From contig NC_081814.1 of NCBI RefSeq assembly GCF_030704535.1, positions 25,956,001 through 26,020,000 on the forward strand: a stretch of 64,000 bases of DNA. The letters are read 5' to 3'. The position numbers were made by a program, and so were the translations under genes. Of the stretch, positions 24,604 through 36,740 are shown in pieces. The DNA is from Vitis vinifera (taxonomy: Eukaryota > Streptophyta > Magnoliopsida > Vitales > Vitaceae). The notes below the pieces were generated by a model. It saw only the letters and a program-made list of their open reading frames with translations. It ran no database searches and was not told the origin of the DNA. The first letter of the stretch is position 1, and the number at the start of each line of letters is the position of its first letter.

Positions 24604-27133
24604 TTAACTTAAATCTTCCTCGCCAATATCATCATCATCCTCATCCTCATCCAATGTATCTAGTGTAGGAAAATTTCCACCATCAAACCCTCCCATTTCA
24701 TCTAATTCCTTATCTTCATTAATCGGTGTTGAATTCATATCCTTCTTCTTGTCTTTGCCTCCATCTTTACCTAGCATAAAGTACAAATTAGGTGTAAAAT
24801 ATTACAAGTTTATGATTCAATTCAATCAATTTTATAACTTTAATTTTATAATCCTTACTTGCAAATTCATCATGTTTTCTTTTGTATGAATGTGAAGAAA
24901 CTATGTTGACTGATGGTGCCTGAATCTCTTTGCCTTTTGATGATGCAATTCCAGTGACATCAACATTAAATAGTTCCTCATCTTCAAGCCAAGAAGCAAC
25001 AAACAAGAGGAGGGGAGCTTCTTTCTCTATAATCCATTCATCATCAAAATCAATCTCTTCCACCAATATTAGATCAACATTTTGTTTTCTTTGTATACTT
25101 TGCTCTTTTAATCTAGTGTTGTATCTCACATACATTAGAGCATTCAACTTCTTATGTTCAAGTCTTTTTTTTTTTTTTTTTTTTGTATAAATCTACAAAT
25201 GATAAAAAAAAACAAATTATATATGTTAAGATTGAAATATTTAAATATCCAAATAATAAATCATAGTTATCTAATATTAAAATAAAAATATATGCATTAA
25301 AAATTAGAAATATTACCAATTCAAAAGTGCTCCAATTTCGCTCACATCTTAAAGCACTACATGTGAGGTTAAGGACTCGAATAACAAACTTTTATAACTC
25401 TAGTGTTGAACACCCAAAACGCATCCACAAACTGATAGGACTTCTTAATTTTCGAGAATCAATTGCAATATGACTTCCAAATTCACCTTTTAGTTGGTCA
25501 TATAAGTCTAACTGAATGTCAACAGTCAAACGTTCATTGTAATCCAACATCCTATCCATGCATTCAAATAATCCCCTTTCTACCTCATCCACATTTGAGA
25601 ACTTATATTCATAGCGCAATTGAGGGTTAAGGTACCTATTGCATGTAAAGGTTGCTAAAGTTTTGGAGCCCATCTTGCATCTATTTTTCTCCAAATTGAC
25701 TCATATTTTCTCTTAATGCACCTACAATTAAACACAATCTTTTCTTTTGCCGAGTTCATAAACTCATAAATATAACCCATGGTTGGCCTCTCCTTTGCAT
25801 CAACCTCTCTCAAGACACTAACTAATGGGAAAATGGTTTTTATACAAAAAGCAACACGAGGCCAAAAATTTGGATCAAAAACTATACTTTGAGCTTTTAC
25901 ACCATTGACTTTTTCTACCCAAGTACTTGAACACCATTTTTTAGAGGAAAACATTACTCTAAGATTCTGTTTCTATTTATAAAGACTTTGGAGAGTGAGA
26001 AACGCAATAGAAAATCATGTAATTGCTGGACGAATAAGTTCATGATTTTTTGTAAATGCTCTCATCAAGCTAAAAACCCAAATATCTCCATAAATGAACC
26101 TCACCACTTGCTTAGCTTGTGAAAGTGTATGAGCATGAACCTTTAGCTTTCCAACATCCTCTAATATCAAATCAATACAATGAGCAACACAAGGAGTCTA
26201 CCACAATTTTGTCCACTTTTCCATAAGCCTCATTTCGACATTCACATAATTAGAGACATTATTAGTAATAACTTGCACAACATTTTCCTCTCCAAATTTT
26301 TCAACCACTTCATCAAGATATTTGAACATCAATTCTCCATTTTTCATTATATTAGATGCATCAATTGATTTCAAAAACCATGTGTCAGCGGACTATTTAC
26401 AATAAAATTTATTAGATACTTACTCTTCTCATATGTCCAACTATCTAACATAATTGAGCATCCGTACCGCTTTCAAGCTTTTTTATGTTCTTTCATCATG
26501 ATATTTATGTCATTCACTTCTTCTATAAGAATCCCAATTCATGCATAAATGGAGGTTTAAACTTAGAACCAAAGTTTGCAATAACATCAATCATAGGAAC
26601 CCAATAAGGATCGTTTACCGTATTGAATGAAAGACCTTTTGAACACATAAAACATCCAATTTTTCTACATACTTCCTTTCTTTCTTCTTATTTCCATTTG
26701 AAATTCAAAGTATTTTGTCTAAACTCTGAAGTGGTGAATTTGTCCATAGATTCCTTAGGTATATGTTGTCCATTCCCACTCACACTTCCACTCTCACTCT
26801 CACTCCCATTTCCATTCTCACTTTCAATTGTTTTAGAAAAGACACTCTTGCATGAAGTTGAGCTCATGTCATTTTCTTCAAACAATTCATTTCTTTTTTA
26901 TTTTTGTTCTTTAAAATTGCCTAATGCTTCTTTGCATTTTAATCTCACATCTTTGCTAACCTTGCTTGAATCTATTTATGATGAGTTCCAACCAAATGGT
27001 ACTTGAATCTATTTATCTCTCCCTTATATTTTTTATGACAAAACTTGTATTTTATATACTTCTCTTCGAAAACTTCAATAGTATATTTCCATACAAAATC
27101 TTTTCTTAAAACCTTTGGATTTGAGCCACTCAT
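24604..27133 (-). pseudogene. Degenerate hAT-family transposase
   Basis: Minus-strand fragments read in transposase order. At 27133 a BED-type zinc-finger start (VLRKDFVWKYT, then KYKFCHKKYKGEINRFKYH). About 26490-26150 is a DUF659-like core with VVQVITNNVSNYVNVEMR and a stop followed by TPCVAHCIDLIL. At 25954-25655 and 25694-25392 come CSSTWVEKV..., TFTCNRYLNPQLRYEY and FGSHIAIDSRKLRSP. At about 25380-25320 is the hAT dimerisation signature CERNWSTFEL, then an intron and a C-terminal tail with an acidic stretch. Stops and frame changes show it is inactive. I could not find terminal inverted repeats or an 8-bp duplication, so the element's outer limits are unknown. Confidence 0.82.
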
Positions 27134-28600
27134 ACTGAAAAAAAAAAACATATATAACTTTTTTAGAAGATGAAAGAATAAAAAATTATATATATATATA
27201 ACAATTGGAAAAAAAAGAAGACATTATTGAATTGAAATTCTATACATACCATATACTAAAAAATAAAAAACTAATTAAAATCAAATTAATCCATTTTATT
27301 TAATTCTATAAAAAAATAGATGAGAAAATAAAACTTAATGTGTTTTATTCTACTGAAGCTTATCAATTTTAGCAGCTTTGTGGGGATGCCGGTTGAGGGG
27401 TTCAAAAAGGAAATCAATTCCCTATTGAAGAAATTTGAGGGAAGGAAAGGGTAGGGGGGTGAAGGTCTCAAGCGGAAAGAGATACTATCCTTCCGCTACT
27501 CGTATTGAGAGGGAACTCCGAAAATAGAGTGCTCAGTGAATTACTACAATTCCCCTTTGATTGTCAAAGGAAGAGGAAGGAGTAACGAGGTTTTAGAATC
27601 TGTTTGGTGAAGTTGTGGTGGATTTTTGATAAATGTATGACTATTGGGGAAAATAATTTTTAAAAGGGAGAATTGTGTTTTGGGCCCATTTGGGCCTAAA
27701 AATTGACCAAAGATTCATATATCATGCATATTTAAGCCCAAGACCCAAATAAAGGGTAAAAATTAATTTGAAGGATTTTATCCTTTGTTAATCCCTAAAA
27801 TACCCTTAACCCCTACATAGACACATATAAGTGTAAATTTCAATTTTTTTTTGGTATTTTTTTCCCCTTTTCTATTCCCAATTAAGTATTACTCATTTTT
27901 AACTTTTTGTTTTTTTTTCTTTTTTAAAGACATTGAATCTTTTTACTCTTATTATAAGAAAGAATAAAAATTTTTCATATAAAATTTAATGGATAATCAA
28001 TCAATGAAATTTAATTCTTTTTATTATTTTTATATAAAAAATGGTACTCAAAACGGTTTTCAAATTTTTTTTAAATAGTTTTCATTTTTAATTAAACGTT
28101 TTTCAAAAAGAAAATATAAAAAATAGAAATCATATTATCATTTTTTTAGAAAGTATTTTTTTAAATAGTTTTTGAACATAATTTTTTTTTCTTTATAATT
28201 TAAAATAGCAAATAATGCTGATTTTTAATTATTTATAAAAAAAGCTTTAAAAAACAATAAAAAATCTAATGGGTTAAAATAGAATTATTATGATTACATG
28301 AATAATTATGCAATAAAAATTAAAAAAGGCTTATGTAAAAGTTGAATGAGTATTTTAATCTTTTATATCCTCTATCATTTCTATCAATTATGTAAGGCCA
28401 AGCGAAAACACAATTGTCCTTTATAAAATTTTGGAGGAAAATAATTCTAATTCTAACGCAATTTTTAACACATGGGATGAGAGTGGCAAAAAAAACCTAG
28501 TATTTTATATTTGAAAAGAAGTGGAAACCCATCCCCGTCTTATTCTCTGCGTCAAAACTTATTCCCATTTTCCCACATGCTGATCATGGAGCGGTGATCC
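27134..28600. other. AT-rich DNA inside the GEM-like pseudogene split
   Basis: The left part (27280-27640) is probably the hAT 5' region. The remainder is AT-rich, with short MITE-like phrases (AAAACGGTTTTCAAATTTT near 28050 and AGTTTTTGAACATAA near 28160). No gene seen. Confidence 0.4.
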
Positions 28601-29747
28601 TTGCCTCAACACCAATAAAAAGGAAGTGAAGTGCAGATCTGACACACCATTTCCCCCCGGGTGTTTTCTGTAAGTTTTGTGGTTATATTTGGTGGTGTGG
28701 TTGTGTTTGGTCACCGAGAAAGTGTGGGAAAGTTGAAAAAAAAAAGTTTTCGTTTTTTTTTTACAATGAAACCGAGTAGACTAAAAATTATGGAGAAAGT
28801 TTTCATTTTTTTTGTGGTTCGGCTTGTTATGATTCTGTTTGGTTGCCAAGAAAGTGTGGGAAAGTTGAAAATTTTGTTTTCATTTTTGTATCAGCCTGCT
28901 CCGACACAATATTCGTCACCGATTACGGGTCGAAGGAAATTTCGGTAAATTTCGGGAAATTTCCGGATATTTCCTACCAGTCCAGCCCGCGCACAGGATA
29001 CAAAATCTGTCCAATTTTTTTTTTTTATAAAAAAACATAAGATGCTATTTGGTAATCTGATCATGATTTGCAGGGAAAAGTTGTGTTTTTCAGCCTGGCT
29101 CAAAAATCGTGGATTTAGGGTTCGTGAAATTTAAATCCAATGGCACAAAAGCAAAGAGACCCCTAGAACAGATCCCGAAAGCACAGGGAGCCAAAAAAAA
29201 AAAACAAAGCAATTTTTTTTTGGTTTTCCTTGGGGGTTTTGCATGGATTTTCTCGGAAATCAAACGAGGATGAATTTTCCCGGAAATCGAATGGGGGATG
29301 GGTTTTCTTGGGAATCAAACGCTTTTGCATGTCTTATAGCTTTTGTGTACTCTTAAAAAAAGAAAGAAAAAAGAATGAAAAAAAAAAGTGAAATACGAAG
29401 GAACAGAAAAAACACAAAGAAGAAAAAAGAAGTCGTGGTGGACGCGTGGTGATGGTGGGAACCGAGAAGAAGTTAAAAAAAGAGAAGACAGAGGAAAGGA
29501 GCATCCCTGAGAGACTTAGCTTCTGGCTGCTGTGACGACGAAGTGGAGGACACCAAAGAGAAGCTGCCGCCGGAGAGAGTGCCGATCTTCAAAAGTGATG
29601 GTGGCGCCGACGTATGTGAGGTAAAGTTTCCAGTTTCTAGTTTCCACAGAGAGCTAGGGTTAGGTTTCCTCAAGTGTATTTTCAATCTATTTCTTCTCAG
29701 GATTTTTGGGTTTAAATGCTGGTTTTTTTTTTCTGTGAGTTAATTTC
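28600..29747 (+). other. Gene-like leader/exon fragment of unknown origin
   Basis: Composition rises in GC and shows features of a plant gene's 5' end: two direct copies of a phrase around GTTTGGT..CCGAGAAAGTGTGGGAAAGTTGAAAA (28690 and 28835), then at about 29520-29620 an exon-like segment reading DTKEKLPPERVPIFKSDGG and CEV, ending at a good donor GAG|GTAAAG. The segment stops where GEM-like sequence begins at about 29748. I do not recognise the protein. It could be a captured gene fragment or an unrelated young gene's first exon. Confidence 0.3.
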
Positions 29748-30230
29748 AGAGGAGGAGTTTAAGAAGAGGTATTGTCATTTTGGCAGCCAATTTGGATTCC
29801 CATTCCCATGACTTGTTCTGCAACTTTGTTCTTCATATCTTAAACTGCAATGCAGTACTTCAGTCTCTGGTGGCCCTTGTTAGTTGTCTGCAACAAGTGC
29901 TCTGCAATATGCTCTCCTTTCAGAGGTTGAAATAGGTACTTTCAGAGGACGACTAAAACCGAGACCATGCATTTTTTTTGTAAGGATGGAAATGGTTGGT
30001 GAATCTCAACTTTTTGTTCGATGAGTCATCCATGGGTCATCCAACAAGAAGAAAGGCACGTCCATTAGATCTTTAAAGAATTTCTTATAAAGAAAGCGGT
30101 TGTGAATAGGACCCAGTTCTTCTTTTGTGAAATTATCCAAGATGTTAGAAAAAAGGGTTGCATTGGATTAAAGGAGGCCGTTTCTTGGGATTCCCTTGAA
30201 GTGGGGCTGCTTCAAAGGAAATTGTAGGAT
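29748..30230 (-). pseudogene. GEM-like exon 1 plus leader fragment
   Basis: Minus strand: an ATG at 29836 starts MKNKVAEQVMGMGIQ, clearly the GEM-like exon 1 (compare MKNQFAEQVTGIPIG of pseudogene B). The family's leader and promoter follow upstream to about 30230, including CAACAAGTGCTC and TCTCCTTTCAGAGGTTGAA. No exon 2 follows; similarity ends at about 29748. Probably the missing 5' end of pseudogene A, displaced by insertion, though an independent partial duplicate is possible. Confidence 0.75.
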
Positions 30231-30511
30231 CGATTTATATGAAAGCAAGTATAATTTGGATAACTCAAACCACCTATGTCAAAGTTTCTTACGGGGAAGA
30301 TAGGTGGATTATTTGCTTAGAGAAGACTTAAAGTGGCATAAATTGGCTCAAAAGTTGATCAAAACTGTGTTTGTGCAAAGTCAGTTGTATGGATCACCAT
30401 TCAGTTTCTCATTGACAAAAATTTATACAAAGGTTTTTACTGTGCAGAGCATTGTTTGCTTTAAGTAAATACATCTGATGAAGCAGAGGAGAAGAAATAT
30501 TTGTGTTTGAA

Positions 30512-32008
30512 TCACATTTGAGATTGAGAGAGAGCCTGTTGAAGACAGTTGAAGGCCTTTTGGTAATTCAAGAACCCCATAAACCAGAAATTAAAATTAT
30601 CAACGGTAACTATTTCCATGTACTTCTGAGATGGCTTTGTCATATTCTCACTTTTGTCAGCTCTCTTTATCTTTCTTAGTGGGATTGAGGTCTGCACAAA
30701 ACAAAAGTTTTGCTTAGAGGTTAACAAGCACAGTAAGAGAAAGAAATTGATATATATAGAGAATTTTATATGTAACTTACCTTGTATGGAATTTAACCAA
30801 TTCGCTATTTGGAGAATTGAATTTGACTGATCTCTCACTGGAAAATGCAACCCTCGAAGAGGAGGCCATCTATAGGGCCAGCTGTTGATAAATAGCATTG
30901 GGAAGTCTTCAACAGCTTCTCTCCTTGTGGAAGTTTGCTTGAAAACTCTCTTCACCCCTCCTAGTTGGAGAATTCTTGCCCCTAAGCTCAACTTCCCCTT
31001 CACAGTTTCAGAGATCTTACAACCTATTGTCACTGCATTTGGGAAAATATAAACCAAATTTAGTTATTGATCTTATGGTTTTCATTTTTTTTTTTGTTTC
31101 ATTTTCAACATGTCCCTATTAACCAAACTGAGGAAATGAAATGTATAAACTATGTGTTAGACCTATATCTATATAGAAAGTAAGATCCCTTTCCCCGGCC
31201 CTGGTCCTGAGGTTTGAAACCACCCCCGTGACGCGCCGGCTATGTCCCCCCGACCCTTCGATGCCTCTACTGGTCGGGATCCCCCCCACCCCGTGCCCAT
31301 GTCATTTTTTCCCAAAAAACTTGGCAAAGGCATGGAAACTTGGAAGCTTAACCAAAGACACGTGACGCGAGCCACCGCCCGTGCCATGACGCGTGCCACG
31401 GGGCCTTGCATGGTGCCCGTGAGCCAAGCCAAGGTGTCACGGGGCCTTGCTTGGTGCCCGCGAGCCAAGCCAAGGTGGCACGAGGCCTTGCATGGTGCCC
31501 GCCCGCGAGCCAAGCCAAGGTGGCACGAGGCCTTGCTTGGTGCTCGTGAGCCAAGCCAAGGTGGCACGGGGCCTTGCATGGTGCCCGCCCGCGAGCCAAG
31601 CCAAGGTGCCACGGGGCCTTGCTTGGTGCCCGCGACCAGGTGATAATGCTTTCTTAGTCAAGACATGCATTGGAGACATGAAGAAGTAGAGGATAAAAGT
31701 ACTTACTGAGCTCTCTGATTCCATGCACAAAATTAGGTGCCTTTTGCCAATGTTGGGTCATCATATTCTTCATTGTATCCACTTTATCTGCAATTTTAGA
31801 GACAACCCCATTAGTGAAATGACTTCTTTTCTGAAAAGTTTTCTATAATTGATAGGCAAAGTGGGAAGAAAAAAAAATGGTTGCATGTGGTTGATAGAGA
31901 GGGAGTCTTAGTATGAGTTAATTCTAGAGATGGAGTTGAAGAAAGGGGATTCTCATTTTGGTAGCCAATTGGGATTCCTGTGACCTGTTCTGCAAATTGG
32001 TTCTTCAT
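30512..32008 (-). pseudogene. GEM-like pseudogene B
   Basis: All four exon positions remain on the minus strand: exon 1 from 32008 (MKNQFAEQVTGIPIG), exon 2 about 31797-31717, exon 3 about 31035-30781, exon 4 30691-30512 (ending ALSQSQM). The exon 1 donor reads CTAAG where sister genes have GTAAG. Exon 3 is frameshifted by small deletions around the GLLFISTQRVAFCS segment. Intron 2 contains a 449-bp GC-rich insert. Exon 4 alone is undamaged. Probably non-functional, although cryptic splicing could make a truncated product. Confidence 0.85.
31187..31635. repeat. GC-rich insert with 41/45-bp minisatellite
   Basis: The empty site can be read from paralogues: they have TAAGATGCCCAGGTGAT where this copy has TAAGAT, the insert, then CCAGGTGAT. 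The right half is a tandem array in which GCCTTGC recurs at 31403, 31444, 31485, 31530, 31571 and 31616 (spacing 41, 41, 45, 41, 45), built from GAGCCAAGCCAAGGTGGCAC and GGTGCCCGC. GC content is far above the surroundings. Long open frames on both strands follow from lack of stops in GC-rich repeats and are not genes. Confidence 0.85.
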
Positions 32009-32019
32009 ATCTCAAACTG

Positions 32020-34243
32020 CAATGCAGAAATATGGTCTCTTGGTGGCCCTTGTTAGTTGTATGCAACGACTGCTCTACAATATGCTCTCCTTTGAGAGGT
32101 TGAAGAGGTACCTTCAGAGGGTGATCAAGCCTTAGACCATGCATTTATATTTAATGGTTGGCAAATCTCAACTTTTTGTTGGATGAGTCATCCAACAAGA
32201 AGAAAGGCACGGCCATTAGATCTTTAAGGAAGGCAGTTGTGCAAGGGGCCCAGTTCTTCTTTGGTGAAATTATCCTAGATGTTAGAAAAATAAAAGTTGT
32301 ATTGGGTTAAAGGAGGTTGTTTCTTGTTACTTAAGATTTAGTAGGTTGCTTTCATGGCAGGGCCTTGCATGGTATGCATCTTTCTTAGAATTTTGAAGCT
32401 TTTGAATGATTGGACCCAAGGTTTTCGGTGCATTTTCATGTTTCAACATCATCTATGGTCATGCTTTGTGATGCCAATGTGGCTTTTGAGCTGGCATTTT
32501 AGCTTTGTGATGCCAACTATACTTTTTCTATTCCAGCATCATCTATGCTAAAATGTAGTGATTTCACAATGAGTGATGGATTCTGCATCTTCGATATATT
32601 CTTATCTGGAATGCATCCTTTTGGGATGCTTTTATCTTCCCCCACACAGTAACTTTGACAAAATCAGTGGAGAAATTTGAGGTCTGCACCAGACACCACC
32701 TACTTTACTTGTTTCTGAGAAAGACGTCTGCCATTTCACTGCCAAATCAGCCCCATTTCCCACATGTCAAACAAGGATTCAACTCTAGAATTTTTTTTTG
32801 TTTTTGATTAGGCTGGCAAAAACACTCCATGGTTTCCAGGACTCCAATATAAAATATGGAGAGAAATTTGTTGTCAATATGCATCAGCATGGGCCATTCA
32901 AATTCAGTGTGTGTGTTTATATATTCCTAGTTGGTTGCTCAGCATTTCAATCATTGAATCCAAACTTGCACCATATGCTATATTTTTTTTTCTTATGCTG
33001 ACTCTTTGTTGATAAGTCAATGAAGCTTGTTTTTGGGTTGGCTTGTAGGCCATGCAGCTGATTAAAGATCCATCATCCTTCTCTAAATGCCTTTTGCCCA
33101 CACACCAAGGCCTGCTGACCACCATCCTTTCAATTGTTTCTGAAGAAGAGATCTGCCATGCCATTGCCATATCAGCCCACTCTCCCACATGTCAAACAAG
33201 GATTCAACTCTAGAATTTTCAGTTTTTGATTCTGGTGGAAAAAGCATTCCATGGTTTCAGGAACCCCAGAAACATAAAATTCCTGTCAATGCCACATAAT
33301 AACAATCAGCACCAGGGATTTTCTATACTAAAATATTGAGAGAAACACATGATGATCGATGTGTACCATTCAAAGTCATTGAATATAGGCTGCTATCAAC
33401 AAAATTATGATTAGCTGGGGCAAGGGCATCTCTTCTTTCATCGAATGTTACACAAGTAGGTATTTGTGCAAAGATGATTCAAATTCATTTCCTTGATCTT
33501 TACCAGCCATTGTTAGATTTTAAGAATGTTTTAGAATGCCATATAAGCCATTTCTCTCCCTCAAGCTGGCATGTGAATGTCATAAATGATGTTAGTCAGT
33601 GTCACCTGAGGAGTAGACTTCAGAAACATTTCCCAATTTTTGGCAAGTATGCATAATGTGTGGTTTTAATGAGATCATTTTGAATCCTTTTGCAGATTTG
33701 AGTGCAATTTGCAGTATCGAGTTCCAGCAACAAAAACCAGCAGTATGATAAATTGGCTCCAAGTTGAGTTGAATCTATGCAGACTTAATCATAATGGTGT
33801 ATTTCTCTTGGATTAAGGTATTGAAACAACCCTATCATGTGACATAATGTTGTGATGCTAAAGCTAGATCAAAGTTCAAGCTCTCATTGTTTGTAAGAAT
33901 TCACACCTATATGATCTCCATGATTAATTTTAGCATCTCTGTTTTATTTTTTTTTACTATCAAATGTGATAACTTCACCATTAGAAACATGGCTGCCAAT
34001 TCTATCTTTAATCTATTTGTTAAATTATGAAACATCAGCCCTATCAATTGAGCCAATTCTATCGATGCCAGTAGAAAATAATGGTTGTTGAAGAATTGGA
34101 GATCAATTTCTCATTAACAAATGTTTTATACAGAGTTTTAGGCCATTCAGATGCGCTGTTTTTGCTTCTAGTGAGTACATCTAATGAGGCAGAGGGAAAA
34201 AGCTATTCTGCTTGAATCACTTCTGGGTTTATTTGCAACTCGT
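32020..34243. other. Spacer between pseudogene B and GEM-like gene 5
   Basis: No coding gene. Holds the leader of pseudogene B, two partial copies of the shared upstream module (32590-32860 and 33020-33460), and the 3' flank of gene 5. Confidence 0.5.
32590..33460. repeat. Shared upstream module of the GEM-like array, copies c1 and c2
   Basis: The ordered landmarks of the module appear twice: 32590-32860 (CATCCTTTTGGGAT, CACATGTCAAACAAGGATTC, AACTCTAGAATTTT) and 33020-33460 (GGCTTGTAGGCCATGCAGCTGATT, CACATGTCAAACAAGGATTC, ACATAAAATTCCTGTCA, GGGCATCTCTTCTTTCAT). Confidence 0.65.
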
Positions 34244-35340
34244 TCAAGATAGAAAGAGTGCCTGTTGAAGACAGTTGAAAGCTTTCTGGTAATTCAAGAA
34301 CCCCATAAACCAGAACTCAAAATTATCCACAGTGACTATTTCCATGTACTTCTCAGATGGGTTTTTCATATTCTCACTTTGCTCTACTCTCCTTATCTTT
34401 CTGAGTGGGATTGAGACCTGCATAAAACAAATTTTTTACAGAGATGTTGACAAGCATGGACAGATCATAGATATCGATATATTGAGAGAGTTATGTGAGT
34501 AAGCCACCTTGTAATGGACTCTAACCAAGTCAGCATTTGGAGAGGAAAATTTGATTGATCTATCACTGCAAAATGCAACCCTTTGTGTAGAGATAAAGAG
34601 GAGGCCAGCTATAGGACCAGCTGTTGTCGATAAATATGATTGAGAAGCATTCAGCAGCTTCTCTCCTTCTATAACACTGAAAATTTTCTTGAAAACTCTC
34701 TTCACCCCTCCTAGTTGAAGAATCCTAGCCCCCAAGGTCAACTTCCCCTTCACAGTGTCAGAGATCTTAGGACCTATTTTCACTGCAGTTTACAAAAAAG
34801 TAAACCAAATTTCGTTATGATATGATATTGTCTCAAAACATTTTGATGTTATGATTTCCAAATTTTCTGTTCTTTTTCACCTTGTTTCTACTAGCTAAAC
34901 AAAGCAAATGAAATGCATGGACTACATGTAGACCTGCATCTCTATAGAAAGTAAGATGCCCAGGAGATATGTTTCAATTCTCAGTGAAGACATGCTTTTA
35001 GGTTTTGGGGACATGAAGAAGAAGAGGATCAAAGTAGTTACCATGCTCTCTGATTCCATGCATGAAATTATCGACCTTCTCCCCATGGTTGTTCATCACA
35101 TTCTTCTTTCTATCGACTTTATCTGCAATTTGAATGACAGGCCCATTAGCAAAAGGACTTATATTGAAGTCTTCCAGAACCAGACCTGACATGCAATGTA
35201 GAAAAAATGTGGTTGAGTGTGCTTGAAAGAGAGAGAGTCTTACTATGAGTTAGTCCCAGAGATGGATTTGAAGAAGAGGGATTCTCATTTTGGCAGCTAA
35301 CTGGAATTCCAATGACGTGTCCTGCAAGATGATTCTTCAT
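34244..35340 (-). CDS. GEM-like GRAM-domain protein, array gene 5, 208 aa
   Basis: Minus-strand exons 35340-35244, 35122-35042, 34782-34508 and 34417-34244 (627 bp, 208 aa), GT-AG introns, phases 1, 1, 0. N-terminus MKNHLAGHVIGIPVSCQ; exon 2 DRKKNVMNNHGEKVDNFMHG; exon 3 GPKISDTVKGKLTLGARILQ and SQSYLSTTAGPIAGLLFIS; exon 4 FWFMGFLNYQKAF-like. One conserved cysteine of the SQCYLS block is Ser-Tyr here (SQSYLS) and the C-terminus ends ALFLS rather than ALSQS. Intact. Same family and orientation as genes 1 and 2. Confidence 0.92.
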
Positions 35341-35453
35341 ATCTCAACCTGCAGTTCAGTGCTTCTCTCCCTGATGGTCTTGCTGGTGGTCCGCAACAAG
35401 TGCTCAGCAATATCCTGCCCATCAGAGGTTGATGAGGCCCTGGAGAATGCAAG

Positions 35454-35463
35454 TGAATTTAAA
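35454..35463 (-). promoter_or_regulatory. TATA-like box of GEM-like gene 5
   Basis: Minus strand TTTAAATTCA, one base different from the TTTAAATACA of genes 1, 2 and 6, about 114 bp before the ATG. Confidence 0.4.
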
Positions 35464-35469
35464 GGGATG

Positions 35470-36740
35470 AAAATGGTTGGTGAATCCTTAATCTTTTAGT
35501 TGGATGAGTCATTCATGGGTCAGCAACAAAAAGAAGGGCACCGACATGAGATCTTTATAGAAGTATTTTCACATTTCTAAAAGCTGTTCAAACATTCAAT
35601 CCTAACTTGCAACATATGCCATGTCCTTTTTCTTGTGCTGACTGATGATTCATGAATGAAGATTTCTGAGCTGGCTTGTAGGCAATTCAGCTGATCCAAG
35701 ATCCATCACTCTTCTCCAAATGCCTTTTCCCCACACGAAATATTGACGAAACCAGTGAAGAAATCTAAGGCCTATGGGCCACCATTCTTTCGTGTCTCTG
35801 ACACAGATATCTACCATGCCACGATATTGCCATGTCAGCCCAGTGTCTCACATGTCAAACAAGAAATTCAAATCTGGCGCTTTTTGATTTTTGTGGGAAA
35901 CCACCCCATAGTTTCAGGTATCCCAGCTACCTAAATTGTCATGGCCACATTATAACAACCAGCACTAGGAGTTTTGTATTAGAATATGGGGAGAAACATA
36001 TGAATCAGTACTATATGCCCATTGAATATAGGCTGCTACCAACGAAATAATGAGGTGGACAAGAGCATCTCTTTATCGAAGCTTCAACAAATCTGCCCAT
36101 AAAAAAGGTTTGTGGTTGACTACAATAGGTAAAGTAGCTTGATTGACACCAGGCAACCAGCTGGTTGGAATGTGCTTGGCTCATGGAATGGAAGATTAAG
36201 CACGTTCAAGTGACTGACAACCACCTGCTTAGAATTCTTTGTACAAGAGAGTCTGATTACTAGCCCTACTATAAGGACTTCAAGTGCAATAGTAGGCTTC
36301 AATTAGGATTATATCTAAACAACCCTGTGTTATAATGGACTACTAAAGCTAGATATGAAGTCCAATCTCTTGTTATCAGCATTTTGTACATTTGATTGCA
36401 TTGCTCCATGGGCATTTCTCTTTGATTGATTATCAAATCAAATGCATTCACAACATAGGATCACTTTGTCCTGGTGGTTGAATGAAAAACTTGATTAAAT
36501 TGTCAAATTGTGGAACAGTAGTGACCTTAGAGCAGCTAATTATTCTGTCTATACCAGTAATATGTAGAAGTGTAATGGCTGAAGAATTGAAGAGCAGTTT
36601 CTCATTAACCAAGGCTTCTATACAAAGTTATTGACTCTGTAGAGCTTTGCTTTTGCTTCTTGCAAATACATCTAATCAAGCAGATGAGAAAAAAAAAAAA
36701 AAAAAATCCTGCTTGAAACACTTCCAGGTTGACTTGTAAG
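35470..36740. other. Upstream region of GEM-like gene 5
   Basis: No gene. Contains module copy d (35590-36080) and the 3' flank of gene 6 at the right end. Confidence 0.5.
35590..36080. repeat. Shared upstream module of the GEM-like array, copy d
   Basis: Landmarks GGCTTGTAGGCAATTCAGCTGAT, CTCCAAATGCCTTTTCCCCACA, CACATGTCAAACAAGAAATTCAA, GGCCACATTATAACAACCAGCA and AAGAGCATCTCTTTAT in the usual order, 0.25-0.75 kb upstream of gene 5. Confidence 0.65.

Noticed and set aside
24378-29748. A complete hAT element with defined ends
   Set aside because: Transposase remnants are clear, but I found no matching terminal inverted repeats or 8-bp duplication, so only the coding remnant is annotated.
31169-31643. 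Long overlapping frames on both strands in the GC-rich insert
   Set aside because: Product of a GC-rich tandem repeat whose unit lacks stops; repeated low-complexity peptides and no known domain.
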